From Clostridia bacterium (lineage in GTDB: Bacteria > Bacillota > Clostridia > Oscillospirales > Acutalibacteraceae), in the NCBI GenBank assembly GCA_900766945.1, contig CAAFXD010000028.1, forward strand, positions 1 to 8,726: DNA of 8,726 nt, in the 5' to 3' direction. The position numbers were made by a program, and so were the translations under genes. The notes beneath the pieces are model-generated. The model was given only the letters and a program-made list of their open reading frames with translations. It was not told the origin of the DNA and searched no databases. Positions 5,893 to 8,726 of this stretch are shown here, in pieces (within the stretch, counting starts at the first letter, position 1; each line of letters begins with the position of its first letter).

Positions 5893-6831
5893 TTATTTCT
5901 CCGTTTCTACGGAAACGGTATTGCCGTCCGAAGTCACAACAATATTTCCGTTTCTGTCCGTCCGCCGATAGTCAATTTTCAGTTCATCAAGGCGGGTTAA
6001 AATCTTTTCGCTCGGGTGACCGTAAGCGTTCTTTTCCCCGCAGGAAATCACGGCAAGCGTTGGTTGCACCGCCGCTAAATATCCGGCAGAAGAAGAGGTA
6101 TTGCTGCCGTGGTGCCCGAGTTTGATAACATCCGCCGAAACGGGAAAACCAGCGTCCAAAATATCCTGCTCCGATTTCTTTTCGGCGTCGCCCTGAAACA
6201 AAAAGGTCGTGTTTCCGTAAATAAATCGTACAACAACAGAAGAATTGTTCAATTCTTCGTAGTCTTTGTTCGGTGCAAGCACCGTAAAACTGCACCCAGA
6301 GAGTGAATAACTGTTCCCCGGCTTTGCGGCAATGACCTTTGCACCGCTGTCAGCCAAAGCATACAGTAAATCCTCATAAGTTTTTGAGGTCGGCATATTT
6401 TCCTCGGTATATTTCGGCATTATGACATTTTGCACGGTATAATTTTTGAGGATTTCATCCGCACTGCCGATGTGGTCCGAATGGGCATGCGTTAAAATCA
6501 AATAGTCAATTTCCGACACATTCTGCGATGTCAGATAGGTATGAATTGTGTCGTAACTGTCCACTTCGCCCGCGTCGATTAAAACAGTATCCTCACCGCA
6601 AATGATTAGTGAACAGTCCGCCTGACCAACATCTATGTAATGTGCCGAAAAAGTAAAGTCCCTGCCGTCAACCGCTTGATTGATGCCGCTTTCCCGAAAC
6701 AAGTCGCCAAAGGTTGGCATGCCGAGTTTCGGCGCATATGTTACCAACACGGCAAGCAAAACGCAAATGGCAAGTAGGGCAATTTGTATATCGCGTACTT
6801 TTTTATTTTTTGTGTGCGCGTGATTTGCCAT
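5893..6831 (-). CDS. ComEC/Rec2-related metallo-beta-lactamase fold hydrolase, membrane-anchored
   Basis: Protein of 312 residues with one N-terminal membrane segment at about 15-33 after a basic start, then a linker and a metallo-beta-lactamase domain like the C-terminal part of the DNA-uptake protein ComEC. Motifs in order: YIDVGQADCSLI at 65-76, LIDAGE at 84-89, the metal-binding THAHSDH at 114-120, FQGDAE at 212-217, LGHHGSNTSS near 238-247 and SCGEKNAYGHP near the end. The metal-binding positions look intact. The ComEC channel (Competence) domain and OB domain are absent, so it is not a DNA translocase by itself. By the positive-inside rule the catalytic domain should face outwards. A nuclease or phosphodiesterase activity on DNA or nucleotides is plausible for this family but unproven. 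The ATG lies inside the end of ygiQ (29-nt overlap) with GGAGG 8 nt upstream. Confidence 0.92.
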   Translation of the reverse strand: MANHAHTKNKKVRDIQIALLAICVLLAVLVTYAPKLGMPTFGDLFRESGINQAVDGRDFTFSAHYIDVGQADCSLIICGEDTVLIDAGEVDSYDTIHTYLTSQNVSEIDYLILTHAHSDHIGSADEILKNYTVQNVIMPKYTEENMPTSKTYEDLLYALADSGAKVIAAKPGNSYSLSGCSFTVLAPNKDYEELNNSSVVVRFIYGNTTFLFQGDAEKKSEQDILDAGFPVSADVIKLGHHGSNTSSSAGYLAAVQPTLAVISCGEKNAYGHPSEKILTRLDELKIDYRRTDRNGNIVVTSDGNTVSVETEK

Positions 6832-8683
6832 TGCGTTTGCCTCCGTTGCGGTTGTTTGTTTTTTGGTGGAAATGCGCAGATTCAGCCGCCTTTTGCGGAT
6901 GCAACGGACGGATTAAGCATGTTTCCGAAGTGCCGATTAAATCGGTTCTACCGGCTTTTTTCAGCGCCTCTTCGACCAAAGCGCGGTTTTTGGGATTGAA
7001 ATATTGCATCAATGCCCGTTGCATTGCTTTGTCATGCGGGTTTTTCGCTACATAGACAGGCTGTAAGGTGTAAGGGTCTAACTCCGTATAAAACATTGCC
7101 GTGGCGATTGTTCCCGGTGTCGGGTAAAAATCCTGTACCTGCTCGGGATGCAGATGCTCCCGTTTAATAAACAGCGCCAATTCCACAGCGTCTTGTAAGG
7201 TAGCGCCCGGATGCGAGGACATCAAATACGGCACCAAATATTGCTCTTTGCCGATTTTTTTTGTGTAATCAAAATATTTTTTAGAGAACTGCAAATAGGC
7301 TTCAATATGCGGCTTACCCATCTTGTCAAGCACCGCCGCAGAGCAATGCTCGGGAGCAACTTTTAACTGTCCGCTGATATGATGTTCCACAAGTTCGCGA
7401 AAAAAGGTGTCGTCCTTGTCGCACAGCATATAATCGTATCGAATTCCCGAACGGATAAATACCTTTTTGACTTTCGGAAGTTCGCGAACAGTGCGTAATA
7501 TATCTAAATATTCACTGTGGTTGGCTTTTAATGCAGGACAAGGCGACGGCGCCAAGCACTTTTTGCCTTTGCAAAGTCCTGCTTTTTCTTGTTTTTCGCA
7601 GGAAGGATAACGAAAATTCGCTGTCGGACCGCCGATGTCATGAATATAGCCTTTAAAATCAGGCATTTCCGTAATGCGTTTTGCCTCTGCAACAATGGAT
7701 TCTTTACTGCGAGAGGTAATATATCGCCCTTGATGAAACGCCAAAGAACAGAAATTGCAAGCACCGAAGCAACCGCGGTTTTGCGTAATGGAAAATTTGA
7801 CTTCCTCAATACCGGGCACGCCGCCGTCTTTTTCGTAAATCGGATGATAGGTGCGGCAGTACGGTAATGCATAAACCGCATCTAATTCCTCCCGTGTAAG
7901 CGGCGCCATCGGCGGATTCTGTACAAGCATTTGCTTGCCGTGCTTTTGCCGAAGTTGTTTGCCGCGAATATGGTCTTGTTCATCTTGCTCCATACGGCAA
8001 GAGACAGCATATTCGCGTTTGGATTTTAACACATTTTCATAGGAAGGGCATTCCGTACAATACGGCGTTTCCGAAACCGGCACAGCATAGCAGGTACCGC
8101 GGATATCGTGCATTTCGCGAATGGACTCCCCTGCCGAAAGCCGTGCGGCAATTTCCACAGTCGCCTTTTCCCCCATACCGTAAGAGAGTAAATCCGCACC
8201 GGAGTCAAACAAAACAGAGGGGCGGATTTTATCGTCCCAATAATCATAATGCGCGAAGCGGCGCAAGGATGCTTCCAACCCACCGATAACAATCGGAACA
8301 TTCCCATAGGCTTCACGAATTTTTTGGCAGTACACAATCACTGCGCGGTCAGGGCGCAATCCCATTTTCCCGCCGGGAGAGTACGAATCGGTACTGCGTT
8401 TTTTCTTTGCAACCGTGTAGTGCGCCACCATCGAGTCGATGTTCCCTGCGGAAACCAAGAAGCCGAGTTTTGGCTTTCCAAACCGCATAAAGTCTTTAAA
8501 GCTGTCGGTTCTCGGCTGTGCCAAAACCGCAACTTTATAGCCGTTTGCTTCTAACACACGGGTGATAATTGCCGCGCCGAAACTCGGGTGGTCCACATAT
8601 GCGTCGCCGCTGACATAGACAAAATCCACGCTTTCCCACCCACGCGCGGTCATATCTTCTTTTGAAATCGGTAAAAACTGCAT
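6803..8683 (-). CDS. ygiQ: YgiQ family (UPF0313) radical SAM protein
   Basis: Radical SAM iron-sulfur enzyme of unknown substrate, 626 residues with the chosen start. The N-terminal cobalamin-binding-like region contains SGDAYVDHPSFGAAII at 25-40 and IVIGGLEASLRRFAHYDYW at 131-149. The radical SAM cluster motif CFGACNFC uses C305, C309 and C312. After IHDIGGPTANFRYPSC comes the second Cys cluster typical of YgiQ proteins, C362, C371, C376 and C382. The C-terminal YgiQ region ends in a Lys/Arg/Asn-rich tail. The frame can begin at ATG 8701 (six more residues), but MQFLPISKEDM is the usual beginning of the family, and ATG 8683 has GAGGAA just upstream. The 3' end overlaps the MBL start. The family is firm; the reaction is unknown. 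Confidence 0.95.
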   Translation of the reverse strand: MQFLPISKEDMTARGWESVDFVYVSGDAYVDHPSFGAAIITRVLEANGYKVAVLAQPRTDSFKDFMRFGKPKLGFLVSAGNIDSMVAHYTVAKKKRSTDSYSPGGKMGLRPDRAVIVYCQKIREAYGNVPIVIGGLEASLRRFAHYDYWDDKIRPSVLFDSGADLLSYGMGEKATVEIAARLSAGESIREMHDIRGTCYAVPVSETPYCTECPSYENVLKSKREYAVSCRMEQDEQDHIRGKQLRQKHGKQMLVQNPPMAPLTREELDAVYALPYCRTYHPIYEKDGGVPGIEEVKFSITQNRGCFGACNFCSLAFHQGRYITSRSKESIVAEAKRITEMPDFKGYIHDIGGPTANFRYPSCEKQEKAGLCKGKKCLAPSPCPALKANHSEYLDILRTVRELPKVKKVFIRSGIRYDYMLCDKDDTFFRELVEHHISGQLKVAPEHCSAAVLDKMGKPHIEAYLQFSKKYFDYTKKIGKEQYLVPYLMSSHPGATLQDAVELALFIKREHLHPEQVQDFYPTPGTIATAMFYTELDPYTLQPVYVAKNPHDKAMQRALMQYFNPKNRALVEEALKKAGRTDLIGTSETCLIRPLHPQKAAESAHFHQKTNNRNGGKRNGKSRAHKK

Positions 8684-8684
8684 A

Positions 8685-8726
8685 TTATTCCTCGGCATCA
8701 TTTACAACAGCGTCCGTATCACTTTC
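8685..8726 (-). CDS. C-terminal end of an unidentified acidic protein (partial)
   Basis: Reading the minus strand from the window edge gives an open frame of 13 codons ending ESDTDAVVNDAEE and a TAA one base before the preferred ygiQ ATG. The tight spacing and the ribosome site for ygiQ inside its last codons look like an operon junction. A second frame also stays open for seven codons before a TAA, so the choice rests on spacing alone. Too little is visible to name a function. Confidence 0.4.
   Translation of the reverse strand, partial: ESDTDAVVNDAEE
8688..8693 (-). promoter_or_regulatory. Ribosome binding site deciding the ygiQ start
   Basis: The minus strand reads GAGGAA, ending four bases before ATG at 8683. 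The two adjacent in-frame ATG codons at 8701 and 8698 overlap or precede this site and have no good purine-rich stretch of their own, which supports the shorter protein. Confidence 0.65.

Noticed and set aside
7528..7881. Minus-strand frame of 117 residues inside ygiQ, and similar frames at 3624-3914, 1030-1299 and 8026-8337
   Set aside because: They lie wholly inside well-supported genes in another frame, have no ribosome sites and show no protein-like motifs.
6803..8701. YgiQ starting at ATG 8701 or 8698
   Set aside because: The family usually begins at the MxFLP motif and the GAGGAA site fits ATG 8683 only.
1..8726. A mobile element, CRISPR array, phage-defence or toxin-antitoxin system
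   Set aside because: No transposase, repeat array, terminal repeats or defence motif is visible. The MBL/DUF3006 pair is a common housekeeping-type neighbour set and shows no defence hallmark.

Overview
The window looks like a piece of a Bacillota chromosome, most likely class Clostridia and perhaps a gut Oscillospirales/Ruminococcaceae-type organism. The grounds are strong AGGAGG ribosome binding sites, textbook sigma-A promoters, intermediate GC content, a CwlD-type amidase, a DUF6873 protein of the kind seen in clostridia, a metallo-beta-lactamase/DUF3006 pair and an enlarged EF-Ts. No species can be named. Every supported gene is on the minus strand, so the account below runs from high to low coordinates, in the direction of transcription. 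The region is densely coding, with no gene-free stretch over 300 bases, and I see no mobile element, tRNA, rRNA or CRISPR array.

Block 1 (8726 to 5670): the last 13 codons of an unidentified acidic protein, then ygiQ (radical SAM UPF0313 family), a membrane-anchored ComEC-like metallo-beta-lactamase and a 73-residue DUF3006 protein. Spacings are 1 nt, a 29-nt overlap and 1 nt, so these are very probably co-transcribed. No convincing minus-strand terminator follows the block.

Block 2 (5659 to 3563): the conserved translation operon rpsB-tsf. It has a sigma-A promoter with an extended -10, a leader of about 95 nt containing a stem-loop, a GC-rich hairpin between the two genes, and a strong intrinsic terminator after tsf. 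EF-Ts is about 60 residues longer than the Escherichia coli form because of an expansion where the coiled-coil module normally sits.

Block 3 (3562 to 1): a second sigma-A promoter starts right at the end of the tsf terminator U-run. It drives a CwlD-type N-acetylmuramoyl-L-alanine amidase, radA, a DUF6873 protein, an 82-residue single-pass membrane protein and the first 129 codons of an N-acetylneuraminate lyase (nanA). The junctions after the amidase are a 16-nt gap, a TAATG overlap, directly abutting genes and an ATGA overlap, so translational coupling is likely. The block mixes cell wall, DNA repair and sialic acid functions with two uncharacterised proteins.

Most of the window is ordinary housekeeping. 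I did not find a clear new system. The most unusual points are the EF-Ts expansion, the coupled DUF6873/82-residue pair, the topology puzzle of the MBL/DUF3006 pair, and the leader and hairpins around rpsB-tsf.
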